From Streptomyces sp. NBC_01451 (GTDB lineage Bacteria > Actinomycetota > Actinomycetes > Streptomycetales > Streptomycetaceae): a stretch of DNA of 64,000 bases. Position 1 is the first letter of the stretch. Every line of letters begins with the position of its first letter. Under the pieces are notes generated by a model, which saw nothing but the letters and a program-made list of their open reading frames with translations, searched no databases and was not told the origin of the DNA. Below, piece after piece: positions 46,630 to 56,202 of the stretch. The DNA is taken from assembly GCF_036227485.1 (NCBI RefSeq), contig NZ_CP109479.1:2480001-2544000 (forward strand), given 5' to 3'. The translations under genes were made by a program, and so were the position numbers.

Positions 46630-48858
46630 TCACCCCTTGTCCAGGTACTGCTCCCGCTCCTCGTCCAGCAGGGCGTCCAACGCTGTGCGCAGGCCCGGGA
46701 GGTTCTCCAGGTCCGGGTCTGCGGCGACCACTGCCGTCGCCTCCTCCCTCGCCTCCGCGATGATCTCCTCGTCGTCGATGACGGCGAGCATCCGCAGGGA
46801 GGTGCGGGCGCCGGACTGGGCCTGGCCCAGGACGTCGCCCTCGCGGCGTTGTTCGAGGTCGATGCGGGACAGCTCGAAGCCGTCGAGGGTGCCGGCGACG
46901 GAGTTGAGGCGCTGGCGGGCGGGGCTCGCCTCGGGCATCTCGCTGACCAGGAGGCAGAGACCGGCGGCCGAGCCGCGGCCGACGCGGCCCCGGAGCTGGT
47001 GGAGCTGGGAGACACCGAAGCGGTCGGCGTCCATGATCACCATCACTGTCGCGTTGGGCACGTTGACGCCGACCTCGATGACCGTCGTGGCCACCAGGAC
47101 GTCCGTCTCCCCGGCGGCGAAGCGGCGCATCACGGCGTCCTTGTCGTCGGGGTGCATCCTGCCGTGCAGGATCTCGACCCGCAGCCCCTGGAGAGGGCCC
47201 CGGGTGAGCTGGTCGGCCACCTCCACGACGGCGAGCGGCGCGCGCTTCTCGGCCTCGTCCTCGGGGGACTTCTTCTTGCCGGCCTTCCTGGGGTCGTCCT
47301 CCTCGTCGCCGATACGGGGGCAGACGACGTACGCCTGATGGCCGTTGCCCACCTCTTCGCGCACGCGCTCCCACGCGCGCGCCAGGAAATGGGGTTTGTC
47401 GGCGGCCGGGACGACATGGCTGGCGATCGGCGAGCGTCCGGCCGGGAGCTGGTCCAGGACCGACGTCTCCAGGTCGCCGAAGACGGTCATGGCGACCGTG
47501 CGCGGAATCGGCGTGGCCGTCATCACGAGGAGGTGCGGGGGCTGTTTGCCCTTGCCGCGCAGGGCGTCGCGCTGTTCGACGCCGAAGCGGTGCTGTTCGT
47601 CGACGACGACCAGCCCCAGGTCGTGGAACTGGACCTTGTCCTCGATCAGCGCGTGCGTGCCGATCACGAGCCCCGCCTCACCGGTGACGAGGTCGAGCAG
47701 CGCCTGACGGCGGGCCGCGGTGCCCATGGAGCCGGTCAGGAGGACCACCTTGGTGGCCCTGTCGGCGCCGCCGAGCATTCCGCCCTCCGCCAACTCCCCC
47801 ATCATCTCGGTGATCGACCGGTGGTGCTGCTGGGCGAGCACCTCGGTGGGCGCGAGCATCGCGGCCTGGCCGCCCGCGTCCACGACGGCGAGCATGGCGC
47901 GCAGGGCCACCATCGTCTTCCCCGAACCGACCTCCCCTTGCAGCAGCCGGTGCATCGGGTGTTCCGCCGCCAGGTCGTCGAAGATCTCCTTGGAGACCTT
48001 CTGCTGGCCCTCCGTGAGGGTGAAGGGGAGTTTCGCGTCGAAGGCGGTGAGAAGGCCGTCCGGGGACGGTCGGCGCGGGACCGCCGGGAGTTGGGCGTCC
48101 GCGTGGCGGCGGCGGGCCAGTGCGACCTGGAGGACGAAGGCCTCGTCCCACTTGAGGCGGGTGCGCGCGTCCTCGATGTCCGCCTTGGTGTGCGGGCGGT
48201 GGATCTTCAGCAGGGCCTCGGGGAGAGTGGCCAGGCCCCTGCCCTCCCGGAGGGAGGGGGGCAGCGGGTCGACGGCATCCTGGGCGCTGGGCAGCACCAG
48301 CTGCACCGACTTGGCGATCTTCCAGGACTCCAGCTTCGCGGTGGCCGGGTAGAGCGGGATCAGGGCGCCCGCCCAGGAGTCGACAGCCTCCGTCGCCTCG
48401 TCGGTGTCGCCGCGCAGCAACTCGTACGCCGGATGGGCCAGTTGGAGGCGGCGGTTGAAGACCGAGGCCTTGCCGGCGAACAGTGCTCGGGTGCCGGGGA
48501 GGAGTTCCTTGTGGGGTTTGTGGACTCCGTGGCCGAAGAAGACCAGTTGGAGCCGGCCGCTGCCGTCCGTGATGGTGACTTCCAGGCGCTGCCCCTTGCC
48601 CCGGGGGGCCTTCGAGGACGCGAAGGTGTGCAGGCGTGCGTCGGCCACCTGCGCGACCACCGTCACGTGCTCGTCCATGGGGAGGTCGGCCAGGTGGGTG
48701 AGCTGGCCCCGCTCCTCGTACCTGCGCGGATAGTGGTGCAGGAGGTCGCCGACGGTGTGCAGGCCGAGGTGCTCGGCCATCACCTTCGCGGTGGCGGGGC
48801 CGAGCACTGACTTCAGTGGTTGTTTCAGTGGTTCTTCCAGTGCGGGCACGAGATCCAT
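46630..48858 (-). CDS. recG: ATP-dependent DNA helicase RecG
   Basis: 742-residue branch-migration helicase for stalled forks. ATG 48858 (MDLVPALEEPLKQPLKSVLG) begins the wedge domain; OB-like HVTVVAQVADARLH follows. SF2 motifs: LLQGEVGSGKTMVALRAML, APTEVLAQQH, VVVDEQHRFGVEQR, MTATPIPRT, VIEVGVNVPNATVMVIMDADRFGVSQLHQLRGRVGRG. A 20-residue basic/acidic insertion (EDDPRKAGKKKSPEDE) is in the second RecA domain. Divergent from the Hsp90-like gene. Confidence 0.96.
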   Translation of the reverse strand: MDLVPALEEPLKQPLKSVLGPATAKVMAEHLGLHTVGDLLHHYPRRYEERGQLTHLADLPMDEHVTVVAQVADARLHTFASSKAPRGKGQRLEVTITDGSGRLQLVFFGHGVHKPHKELLPGTRALFAGKASVFNRRLQLAHPAYELLRGDTDEATEAVDSWAGALIPLYPATAKLESWKIAKSVQLVLPSAQDAVDPLPPSLREGRGLATLPEALLKIHRPHTKADIEDARTRLKWDEAFVLQVALARRRHADAQLPAVPRRPSPDGLLTAFDAKLPFTLTEGQQKVSKEIFDDLAAEHPMHRLLQGEVGSGKTMVALRAMLAVVDAGGQAAMLAPTEVLAQQHHRSITEMMGELAEGGMLGGADRATKVVLLTGSMGTAARRQALLDLVTGEAGLVIGTHALIEDKVQFHDLGLVVVDEQHRFGVEQRDALRGKGKQPPHLLVMTATPIPRTVAMTVFGDLETSVLDQLPAGRSPIASHVVPAADKPHFLARAWERVREEVGNGHQAYVVCPRIGDEEDDPRKAGKKKSPEDEAEKRAPLAVVEVADQLTRGPLQGLRVEILHGRMHPDDKDAVMRRFAAGETDVLVATTVIEVGVNVPNATVMVIMDADRFGVSQLHQLRGRVGRGSAAGLCLLVSEMPEASPARQRLNSVAGTLDGFELSRIDLEQRREGDVLGQAQSGARTSLRMLAVIDDEEIIAEAREEATAVVAADPDLENLPGLRTALDALLDEEREQYLDKG

Positions 48859-48928
48859 TGCACACCACGCCACTGACATTGCCGTATATGTACTGGGAAT
48901 CCGCTGGTCAGACGGCTCGTTCGGGGCC

Positions 48929-48934
48929 TAGGAT
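48929..48934 (+). promoter_or_regulatory. possible -10 element of the Hsp90-like gene
   Basis: TAGGAT is a typical Streptomyces -10, about 95 bases upstream of the ATG at 49030. The corresponding -35 position (TCAGAC near 48908) is poor. No hrdB-type or CIRCE/HAIR-type heat-shock operator is visible here. Confidence 0.35.
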
Positions 48935-49029
48935 GGCGCGCCCGGCCATCCCCCGCGGTCACCGCCTCACCGGGACCGCCCTACCCCGCGCCGTCGCCAG
49001 AACCTGGTCCCCCCTCCGGCGCTGCGACG

Positions 49030-50883
49030 ATGGACTCCCAGACCTCACAGTCATCCCAGGCATCCCAGTCACCGCATACGTTCCAGGTCGACCTGCGCGG
49101 CCTCGTGGACCTGCTCTCCCATCACCTCTACTCCAGCCCCAAGGTCTATCTGCGCGAGCTGCTGCAGAACGCCGTGGACGCGATCACCGCCCGGCGCGCC
49201 GGGCAGCCCGACGCCCCGGCGCGGGTGCGGCTGTACGCCGAGGGCGGCACCCTGCGGGTCGAGGACTCCGGGGTCGGCCTCACCGAGGCGGACGTGCACA
49301 GCCTTCTCGCGACCATCGGCCGCAGTTCCAAGCGGGCGGATCCCGGCGGCATCCAGGAGGCGCGTTCGGAGTTCCTCGGCCAGTTCGGCATCGGGCTGCT
49401 GGCCTGTTTCGTCGTGGCCGAGCGGATCAGGGTCGTCAGCCGCAGCGCCCGTACGCCGGACGCGCCACCCGTGGAGTGGACGGCGGCGGACGACGGTTCG
49501 TACACCGTGCGGACGCTCCCCGACGAGGCCCGGCCCGAACCGGGCACCACCGTGCACCTGGTGGCGCGGCCCGGCGCCGGCGAGTGGCTCACCGAGGAGC
49601 GTGTGCTGGCGCTGGCGCGGGACTTCGGCTCGCTGCTGCCGTACGACGTACGGGTGGGCGACGAGGCCGTCACCGATCTCCCGGCGCCCTGGAACCGCCC
49701 CTACCCGTCGCCCGCCACACGAAGGGTGGCCCTTCAGCGGCACTGTCACGACCTGTTCGGGTTCACTCCGCTGGACTCGATCGACCTGGACGTGCCGCTC
49801 GCCGGTATTCGCGGGGTGGCGTACGTCCTGCCCTCGTCCGTCAGCCCGGCGCAGCGCGCGAGTCACCGGGTGCACCTGAAGGGCATGCTGCTCACCGAGC
49901 GGGCCGAACAGCTGCTGCCCGACTGGGCGTTCTTCGTGCGGTGCGTGCTCGACACCGACAGCCTGCGGCCGACGGCCTCGCGCGAGTCGCTGTATGAGGA
50001 CGAGACGCTGGCCGCCGTACGGGAGGCCCTGGGCGAAAGGATTCGCTCCTGGCTCACCGGCCTCGCCGCCGGGGATCCGGAGCGGCTGGCCGCGTTCCTG
50101 TCGGTGCACCACCTGGGCGTCAAGTCGCTGGCCAGGCACGACAAGGAGATGCTGCGCACGATGCTGCCGTGGCTCCCCTTCGAGACGACCGACGGGCAGG
50201 TGTCCCTGGAGGAGTTCGCGCAGCGGCATCCGGTGGTGCACTTCACCCGCACCGTCGAGGAGTACCGGCAGGTCGCGCCGATCGCGTCCGCGCAGGGTGT
50301 CGGTGTCATCAACGGCGGCTACACGTACGACAGCGAGCTGATCGAGGCGCTGCCGTCGGTGCGCCCGGGGAGTGTGGTCGCCGAGCTGGACGCCGACACC
50401 GTGACCGCGCACCTGGACGCGGTCGACCCGGCCGAGGAGCTGGCCCTGGCGGCCTTCCTGGGGGCCGCGCGCGCCAAACTCGACCCCCTGGGGTGCGATG
50501 TCGTCCTGCGCGCCTTCCACCCGCTGTCCGTGCCCGCGCTGCACCTGGACGACCGGGCCGCCCGGCACGAGCAGGCACGCGCGGAGGCCGAGGAGCGGGC
50601 CGACGACCTGTGGGCGGGCATCCTCGGCTCGCTGCGCGGCAGCGCCCCGCGCGCGCGGCTGGTGCTCAACCACCTCAACCCGCTGATCCGGCGGATCAGT
50701 TCGCTGGAGGACCGGGAACTGATCGGCACCGCCACGGAGTCCCTGTACGGACAGGCCCTGCTCATGGCGCAGCGCCCGCTGCGGCCCGCGGACTCCGCGC
50801 TGCTGAACCGTGCGTTCATCGGCCTCCTGGAGTGGGCCACCCACAGCGATCCCACGGAGCCCACGGAGGACGGCCGGCGATGA
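49030..50883 (+). CDS. Hsp90-family ATPase (HtpG-like)
   Basis: 617 residues. GHKL ATP site: YLRELLQNAVDAI (Glu43, Asn47, Asp50), VEDSGVGL (Asp79), and EFLGQFGIGLLACF (residue 114 on). A middle-domain TASRESLYED segment matches HtpG NVSRE-type. The C-terminal third is divergent and lacks an MEEVD end (EDGRR). ATG 49030 is the only start with family N-terminus; the Shine-Dalgarno is poor. Its stop overlaps the ATG of the next gene as ATGA. Confidence 0.88.
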   Translation: MDSQTSQSSQASQSPHTFQVDLRGLVDLLSHHLYSSPKVYLRELLQNAVDAITARRAGQPDAPARVRLYAEGGTLRVEDSGVGLTEADVHSLLATIGRSSKRADPGGIQEARSEFLGQFGIGLLACFVVAERIRVVSRSARTPDAPPVEWTAADDGSYTVRTLPDEARPEPGTTVHLVARPGAGEWLTEERVLALARDFGSLLPYDVRVGDEAVTDLPAPWNRPYPSPATRRVALQRHCHDLFGFTPLDSIDLDVPLAGIRGVAYVLPSSVSPAQRASHRVHLKGMLLTERAEQLLPDWAFFVRCVLDTDSLRPTASRESLYEDETLAAVREALGERIRSWLTGLAAGDPERLAAFLSVHHLGVKSLARHDKEMLRTMLPWLPFETTDGQVSLEEFAQRHPVVHFTRTVEEYRQVAPIASAQGVGVINGGYTYDSELIEALPSVRPGSVVAELDADTVTAHLDAVDPAEELALAAFLGAARAKLDPLGCDVVLRAFHPLSVPALHLDDRAARHEQARAEAEERADDLWAGILGSLRGSAPRARLVLNHLNPLIRRISSLEDRELIGTATESLYGQALLMAQRPLRPADSALLNRAFIGLLEWATHSDPTEPTEDGRR

Positions 50884-53840
50884 GCGAGATCAAGGACTTC
50901 GACGCCCTCCGCGAGGCAATGGCGCTGAACTCGGAGCAGCCGGAGGGTCCGGCCCGCAACGCGCGCGCGGAGCAGCTGCTGGCCGAGGCCGAGAAGCTGA
51001 ACATCCCGCTCGCCGTGATCGAGGCGCTCGGGCACCAGTTGAAGGCCTACAACTACAGCTCCGAGAAGGACAAGATGTTCGTCCCCTTCGCGCGTCTGCT
51101 GCGCATGTGGGACGAGCGGCCGGAGGACTTCGACGAGTACGAGGTCCACACGCTGCACTGGGTCTTCAAGTGGATGACCACGGGCATGCTGGACCAGCCG
51201 CACATCCCGCTGGCCTCCATCGAGAAGTGGCTCGGCGAGATGGAGCACCGCTACCGGCTCGCCGGGCACTCCGAGCGGGCGGTGCGCGGCGCCGAGTTCA
51301 GTGTGGCCGCGCATGTCGGCGACCTGGCGCGGGCCGAACGGGCGTACGCCGCGTGGCTGGCCGCCGACCGCGACAGCATGGCCGACTGCCACGCCTGCGA
51401 ACTGCACAGCCAGGGCTGGTGGCAGGCCGAGCGGGGCGCGGACGCCGAGGCGATCGATCTGTGGCGGCCGGTCCTGGAGGGCGAGTTCACCTGCGCCCAC
51501 GAACCGCACACCGTCCTGGCGTCCTCCCTGGGCCCCCTGCTGCGCCTGGGCCGGCTGGACGAGGCCCGCGCCCATCACCTGCGGGGCTTCCGGCTGGTGC
51601 GGCCCATGGAGAGCATGCGGGGCGCGTACGCGGACCACGTCGAGTTCTGCGCGCTGACCGGCAACGAGGCACGCGGCCTGGAACTCCTCGCGGAGCGCCC
51701 CGCGTACTTCACCGACTCCGGGCAGCCGCGCAGCCAACTGGACTTCCTGGCCGCCGTGACCCTGCTCATGGACCGGTTGACCGCCGTGGGGCTGGGCGCC
51801 CAGTCGGTGCCAGGCCCGGCCGAGCGCGCCTGGACCGCCCGCGAACTCGCCGTCCACGCGCGCGAGGAGGCCCTTTCCCTGGCGGCGCGTTTCGACCTGC
51901 GCAACGGCACCTCCTACGTCGGCGACGACATCCGCGCGCGCATGGACCAGGCTCCGCTGGTGGACCGGCTGCCGCTGGGCGTGCGGGCGGCGAGGGGGAT
52001 CCCGGCACCCCGCAGGGCGCCCGCGGGGTCCATGGTGGCCGCGACGTCCATGGACCACGCGGAGAAGCCGGCCGACGCCCCGGGCGACCTGCCCGCGCTG
52101 CTCGCCGAAGCGCGCCGGATGTCGGACGGGCTGCTTCCGCACGCCATGGAGGCGTGGGCGGCCGTGTGGCGGGCCGCCGAGGACGTGGACCTACCGGCGG
52201 CCGACCGGGCGGAGATCGTCGATCACAGGGCGATGGAGGGCGGTCCTGAGGGCATCGCGCTCTTCGAGCGGGCCGCCGAGCTGTACGCCGAGGCGGGCGA
52301 CCCCGGCGAGGCGCTGGCCGCCCGCGCCCGCGCCGCGTACGCACGCGCGCTGGAGGGCGACATCGACGAGGCCCTGGCGGCCGTCTCCGAACCGTACGAG
52401 GAGGTCCTCGCCCTCTACTCCGACGAGCGCACCGGCGTACGGCAGGCCGCGGCCGTCCTGATGGGACGCGCCCGCATCCTCATGCGGCAGGTCGAGGAGG
52501 ACGGCACCGACCAGGTCCTGGCCGCCGCCGAGAACGCCGTACGGGAGCTCCTGGCGCTCGTCGACGGGCACGCCGGGGACGATGTACGGCTCGCCTCACG
52601 CGGCGCGGAGGCCCAGGCCATGCTCGGGGAGCTGGCGACGCGCACCGGGGACCTGGAGGGCGCCGCGGAGCTGTTCGGGTGGGCCACGGAGGCGTTCGTC
52701 GCGGCGGGGCTGCCGTGGTTCGCGGTGGAGTACGAGGCCCGGCTGGCCGGACTCGCCCACCACCTCGGGGACATCGCCGGGGCCGAGCGGGCGCTGCGGG
52801 GGGCCCTGGAGCACGGCGGGGCGTACCTGGAGGCGGCGGGCCAGGCCCAGCTGAACCTGCAGCTCGCCGAGATCCTCGGGTCGCGCGACGAGGTCGCCGA
52901 GGCCGCGGACCGCGCTCTGGAGGCCGCGCACTGGGCCGACGAGGCGGGCGAGGGCCCGACCCTGGGCGCCTGGGCCCGGCATCTGCTCGGCGGTTTCCTG
53001 CTGCGGCAGGGCCGGTGGGCGGAGGCGGCCGAGGTGCTGGAGTCGGCGCTGCCCGACCTCGGGACCGAGACGCACGGCGACGGCGCGGTCGTCCAGACGC
53101 TGTGGTGGCTCGGTGACTGTCTGGGCGAGCTGGGCGAGCACCGTGAGTCCGCCGAACGCCGGCTGCGGGCCGCGGAGATCGCCCGGCACTGGCCCGAGCA
53201 GCAGGACCACGCGACCCTCGCGCATCTGGCCGCCGAGTCCCTCGGCCTGGCAGGGCTGCCCGACGAGGCCGACCAGGCCTATGAACGCGCCGGCGACCTG
53301 TGGCGCTCGCTCGGCAACGTGCACGGCCTGGTGCGTGCCCTGCGCGCCCGCGCGTGGCTCGCGCTGCGCATGGAGGCGGGTCTCGACGGGGCCCGGCAGC
53401 GGATGTCGGAAGCGATCCGGGAGTGCGCGCGGGCCCAGTCCGAGGCGGAGGAGCTGGAGTCCCGTGAGCAGCTCGGCGCCGAACTCGCGCACACCCACCG
53501 CCAGTTCGGCGACATGCTGGCGCGTTCCGCCGCCGAGGACGCCGAGGACGGCGCGATCGAGGCCGCGTTCGAGGCGGCGCTGGCCCAGATGACGAAGGCG
53601 ATCGCCGTGTTCTCCTCCCTCGGCGAGGAGGGCCTGCACGGCCGCACCGGCGCCGAACTGGCCGCCGGCTGGCTGGAGGCGGACCTGAGCCGCCCGTCGG
53701 AGGCCGCGGCACGCGCGCGCGGGGTGCTGGCCGCGTACGAGAACGTCGAGCCCTACGAGGAGGAGGCAGAAACGGTTCGGTCCCGACGGGCCGAGGCGGA
53801 ACAGATGCTCCAGCTGATGGAGGAGCAGGAGTCCGACTGA
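50880..53840 (+). CDS. large tetratricopeptide-repeat protein
   Basis: 986 residues, almost wholly helical repeats. Recognisable TPR-like helix pairs: ALIHARAYAxxxA-type segments such as RAVRGAEFSVAAHVGDLARAERAYAAWL, LGPLLRLGRLDEARAHHLRGF, and repeated GDLEGAAELFGWATEAF, LGDIAGAERALRGALEHG, RGWAEAAEVLE-like units (~residues 440-900). It has no membrane segment or enzymatic motif. The ATG overlaps the Hsp90-like stop (ATGA), so the two are translationally coupled and likely partners. The frame is open to 50169 but that part lies over the Hsp90-like gene. Confidence 0.85.
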   Translation: MSEIKDFDALREAMALNSEQPEGPARNARAEQLLAEAEKLNIPLAVIEALGHQLKAYNYSSEKDKMFVPFARLLRMWDERPEDFDEYEVHTLHWVFKWMTTGMLDQPHIPLASIEKWLGEMEHRYRLAGHSERAVRGAEFSVAAHVGDLARAERAYAAWLAADRDSMADCHACELHSQGWWQAERGADAEAIDLWRPVLEGEFTCAHEPHTVLASSLGPLLRLGRLDEARAHHLRGFRLVRPMESMRGAYADHVEFCALTGNEARGLELLAERPAYFTDSGQPRSQLDFLAAVTLLMDRLTAVGLGAQSVPGPAERAWTARELAVHAREEALSLAARFDLRNGTSYVGDDIRARMDQAPLVDRLPLGVRAARGIPAPRRAPAGSMVAATSMDHAEKPADAPGDLPALLAEARRMSDGLLPHAMEAWAAVWRAAEDVDLPAADRAEIVDHRAMEGGPEGIALFERAAELYAEAGDPGEALAARARAAYARALEGDIDEALAAVSEPYEEVLALYSDERTGVRQAAAVLMGRARILMRQVEEDGTDQVLAAAENAVRELLALVDGHAGDDVRLASRGAEAQAMLGELATRTGDLEGAAELFGWATEAFVAAGLPWFAVEYEARLAGLAHHLGDIAGAERALRGALEHGGAYLEAAGQAQLNLQLAEILGSRDEVAEAADRALEAAHWADEAGEGPTLGAWARHLLGGFLLRQGRWAEAAEVLESALPDLGTETHGDGAVVQTLWWLGDCLGELGEHRESAERRLRAAEIARHWPEQQDHATLAHLAAESLGLAGLPDEADQAYERAGDLWRSLGNVHGLVRALRARAWLALRMEAGLDGARQRMSEAIRECARAQSEAEELESREQLGAELAHTHRQFGDMLARSAAEDAEDGAIEAAFEAALAQMTKAIAVFSSLGEEGLHGRTGAELAAGWLEADLSRPSEAAARARGVLAAYENVEPYEEEAETVRSRRAEAEQMLQLMEEQESD

Positions 53841-53850
53841 TCCGGCCCGT

Positions 53851-53867
53851 CCGGAGGTCCCCTCCGG
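53851..53867. terminator. small hairpin between TPR gene and DAK2 gene
   Basis: ccggagg (53851-53857), loop tcc, cctccgg (53861-53867), a perfect 7-bp stem in the 66-base convergent gap. No T-run. Confidence 0.45.
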
Positions 53868-53906
53868 GGAGACCGAGGACAAGGCCCGTTCAGGGGGCGG
53901 ACTCCC

Positions 53907-55625
53907 TCACTCCACCCCGATGAGCAGCAACGCCCCCTGCCGTCCACCCCGGTACACCACGGTGTCGACGGCGAGGTATCCCTCCCGCACCCGCGCTTCG
54001 AGGTGCGCGGCGATGTCCTCGGGCGCCTCGTCGCCGAGGACGAGGGTGACCATCTCACCACCCGCCTGGAGCATGCGGTCGATGACGGCCTCCGCCGTGG
54101 CCCTGACGTCCGAGCCGATCACGGCGACGTCGCCGTCGATGAGACCGAGGACGTCACCGGTCTGGCAGATGCCGGCCATCGTCCAGGACTGCCGTTCCGC
54201 GACGGCGAGTTCGGCGTAACGGGTCGCACCGGCCGCGGAGGTCATCGCGACGACGTCCTCGTCGAACCGGCGTTCCGGTTCGTGCACGGCGAGCGCGGCG
54301 ATGCCCTGGACCGCCGAGCGGGTCGGGATCAGGGCCACGCGGATGCCCTCCGTGCGGGCCTGTTCGGCAGCCGCGGCGGCGGTGTGGCGCAGGTCGGCGT
54401 CGTTGGGCAGCAGGACGACCTCGCGCGCGTGGGCCCGCCGCACCGCCTCGACGAGCTCCCCGCTCGCCGGTGGCTCCCCGGGCCGCGCGAGCACGGTGGT
54501 GGCGCCGGCCTCGCCGTACAGCCCGGCCAGCCCCACCCCGGGCACGACGGCCACGACGGCCCGCTGCACCCGCTCCCGGGGCGGCCGTCCGGCGCCACCG
54601 GTGTGGACGTCACCGACCCCGAAGTGCGTGATCCGGATCCGGTAGGGCCGCCCTGCCTCGACGCCGGCCTCCACGGCGGCGCCCGCGTCGTCGACGTGGA
54701 CGTGCACGTTCCACAGCCCGTCGCCCCCGACCACCACGAGCGAGTCCCCGAGCCGGTCGAGCCGCTCGCGGAGCCGGTCGACGGCCGCGTCCCCGGCCTC
54801 CAGGAGGTAGATGACCTCGAAGGCGGGCCCGGAGACGTCGTCCGCGCACTCGTCGGGCCCGTCGGGTGCCGACGCCCGGGCCGTCTCGGACCGAACCGGC
54901 ACACGCACGCGTGCCGCCCCCGTCGCGCCGCCTCCCGGCGCCTCCCCCGTGAACGTCTCCACCAGCGCGCCGAGCACCGCGACCAGTCCCCGCCCGCCGG
55001 CGTCGACGACACCCGCCCGCCCCAGGACGGCCAGCTGGTCCGGGGTGGCGGCCAACGCGGCCGAGGCACCCTCATAGGCGGCTCTGGCCACCGTCCCGCA
55101 GTCGCCCGCCGCCTGCGTGGCGGCGTCGGCGGCGGCCGAGGCGACCGTGAGGACCGTGCCCTCGACCGGGTGGGCCACCGCCTGCCGGGCGGCGTCGGCC
55201 GCGTGCCGCAGGGCCAGGCACAGGCCTGGGCCGTCGATGCGGGCGCTGCCGCCGTCCGCGTCGACGGCCAGCACCTGGGCCATGCCGCGCAGCAGCTGCG
55301 CCAGGATCGTGCCGGAGTTTCCGCGCGCCCCTATGAGGGCGCCGTGGGCCATCGCCCGGGTCGCGTCGGCCAGCGTGGGAACCGCGGGAGCCCCGGAGGC
55401 ACCACCCGGCCCGGCCCCCGCCTCGTGTCCGGCGAAGGCGGCCTCGACCGCCGCGCACGCCGATTCCAGCGTCAGATAGAGGTTGGTGCCGGTGTCCCCG
55501 TCGGCGACGGGATAGACATTGATCGCGTCGATCTCCTCGCGCGCCCGCCCGAGCGCGGCCAGCGCGAGTCCGCACCAGGTGCGGACCGCGAGAGCATCGA
55601 AGAATGTCTGCGGCACCTGCGGCAC
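53907..55625 (-). CDS. DAK2-domain (YloV/DegV-partner-type) kinase-like protein
   Basis: 572 residues. The N-terminal DhaL/DAK2 domain has INVYPVADGDTGTNLYLTLESA (metal-binding Asp cluster) and GARGNSGTILAQLLRGMAQ; the C-terminal half is a second fold (LLPNDADLRHTAAAAAEQA, ...GEMVTLVLGDEAPEDIAAHLEARVREGY) as in the fatty-acid kinase FakA/YloV family. GTG 55625 has AAGGAGG 7 bases before. It diverges from rpmB, as in S. coelicolor. Confidence 0.9.
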   Translation of the reverse strand: MPQVPQTFFDALAVRTWCGLALAALGRAREEIDAINVYPVADGDTGTNLYLTLESACAAVEAAFAGHEAGAGPGGASGAPAVPTLADATRAMAHGALIGARGNSGTILAQLLRGMAQVLAVDADGGSARIDGPGLCLALRHAADAARQAVAHPVEGTVLTVASAAADAATQAAGDCGTVARAAYEGASAALAATPDQLAVLGRAGVVDAGGRGLVAVLGALVETFTGEAPGGGATGAARVRVPVRSETARASAPDGPDECADDVSGPAFEVIYLLEAGDAAVDRLRERLDRLGDSLVVVGGDGLWNVHVHVDDAGAAVEAGVEAGRPYRIRITHFGVGDVHTGGAGRPPRERVQRAVVAVVPGVGLAGLYGEAGATTVLARPGEPPASGELVEAVRRAHAREVVLLPNDADLRHTAAAAAEQARTEGIRVALIPTRSAVQGIAALAVHEPERRFDEDVVAMTSAAGATRYAELAVAERQSWTMAGICQTGDVLGLIDGDVAVIGSDVRATAEAVIDRMLQAGGEMVTLVLGDEAPEDIAAHLEARVREGYLAVDTVVYRGGRQGALLLIGVE

Positions 55626-55726
55626 CTGCGCCTCCTTGGGCTGCTGGACGTGGCACGCAGCGTAGACCCCGGGTGAATGCCGGGTGGCCCGGGGCCGGGA
55701 GTGAGGCCCTGATCAGCCATGGTAGT

Positions 55727-55756
55727 TTCGTTGTACTGGCGCAGTCGTTGTATGCT
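55727..55756 (+). promoter_or_regulatory. probable rpmB promoter
   Basis: TTCGTT (55727-55732), 18 bases, TATGCT (55751-55756), about 150 bases before rpmB. The leader between it and the gene contains two hairpins (55774-55816 and 55848-55867). Confidence 0.5.
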
Positions 55757-55773
55757 GCTCCGGTTGCCCGATC

Positions 55774-55867
55774 GAGAAGGCCGTCATCAGATGGTCATCG
55801 CACATCGGGCCTTCTCCCTGGTACTGCCACTCAGATCCTCCGATCCTGATCCCGGCGTGCCGGGATC
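55774..55867 (+). promoter_or_regulatory. rpmB leader with two hairpins
   Basis: Stem 1: gagaaggcc (55774-55782) with ggccttctc (55808-55816). Stem 2: gatcccgg (55848-55855), loop cgtg, ccgggatc (55860-55867), perfect 8 bp, ending 36 bases before the GTG. A ribosomal-protein leader with such structure may mediate feedback control; no ligand is inferred. Confidence 0.55.
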
Positions 55868-55903
55868 AACCCGTAAGAGCATCTGAAGTCTTTGGAGTGA
55901 CCC

Positions 55904-56089
55904 GTGGCTGCCAACTGCGACGTCTGCGGCAAGGGGCCGGGCTTCGGCAACAGCATCTCCCACTCGCACCGCCGTACACCCCGTCGCTGGAACCCGAACA
56001 TCCAGCGCGTACGTACCGTGGTCGGTGGGACGCCGAAGCGCGTGAACGCTTGCACCTCGTGCATCAAGGCCGGCAAGGTCTCGCGCTGA
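55904..56089 (+). CDS. rpmB: 50S ribosomal protein L28
   Basis: 61 residues from GTG 55904: [61 protein letters not shown]. The four Cys (CDVC and CTSC) mark the zinc-binding form. GGAG lies 7 bases upstream. Confidence 0.97.
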   Translation: MAANCDVCGKGPGFGNSISHSHRRTPRRWNPNIQRVRTVVGGTPKRVNACTSCIKAGKVSR

Positions 56090-56129
56090 CGATCAGCTAG
56101 CGCGCGGCCACTGTTGGTTCGCTGCTCAG

Positions 56130-56159
56130 AGCCGGTCCACCTCGGTGGACCGGCTTTTT
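56130..56159 (+). terminator. rpmB rho-independent terminator
   Basis: gccggtccac (56131-56140), loop ctcg, gtggaccggc (56145-56154), perfect 10 bp, followed by ttttt. It ends rpmB and precedes the convergent thiD by 44 bases. Confidence 0.92.
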
Positions 56160-56202
56160 GCCGTACCCGTGGTCCACGCAGCTCATGGATCACTGGGGTC
56201 GG

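Noticed and set aside
50169..50879. N-terminal extension of the TPR frame into the Hsp90-like gene
   Set aside because: It is the out-of-frame reading of the Hsp90-like 3' part. The conserved start MSEIKDFDALREA at 50880 is preferred.
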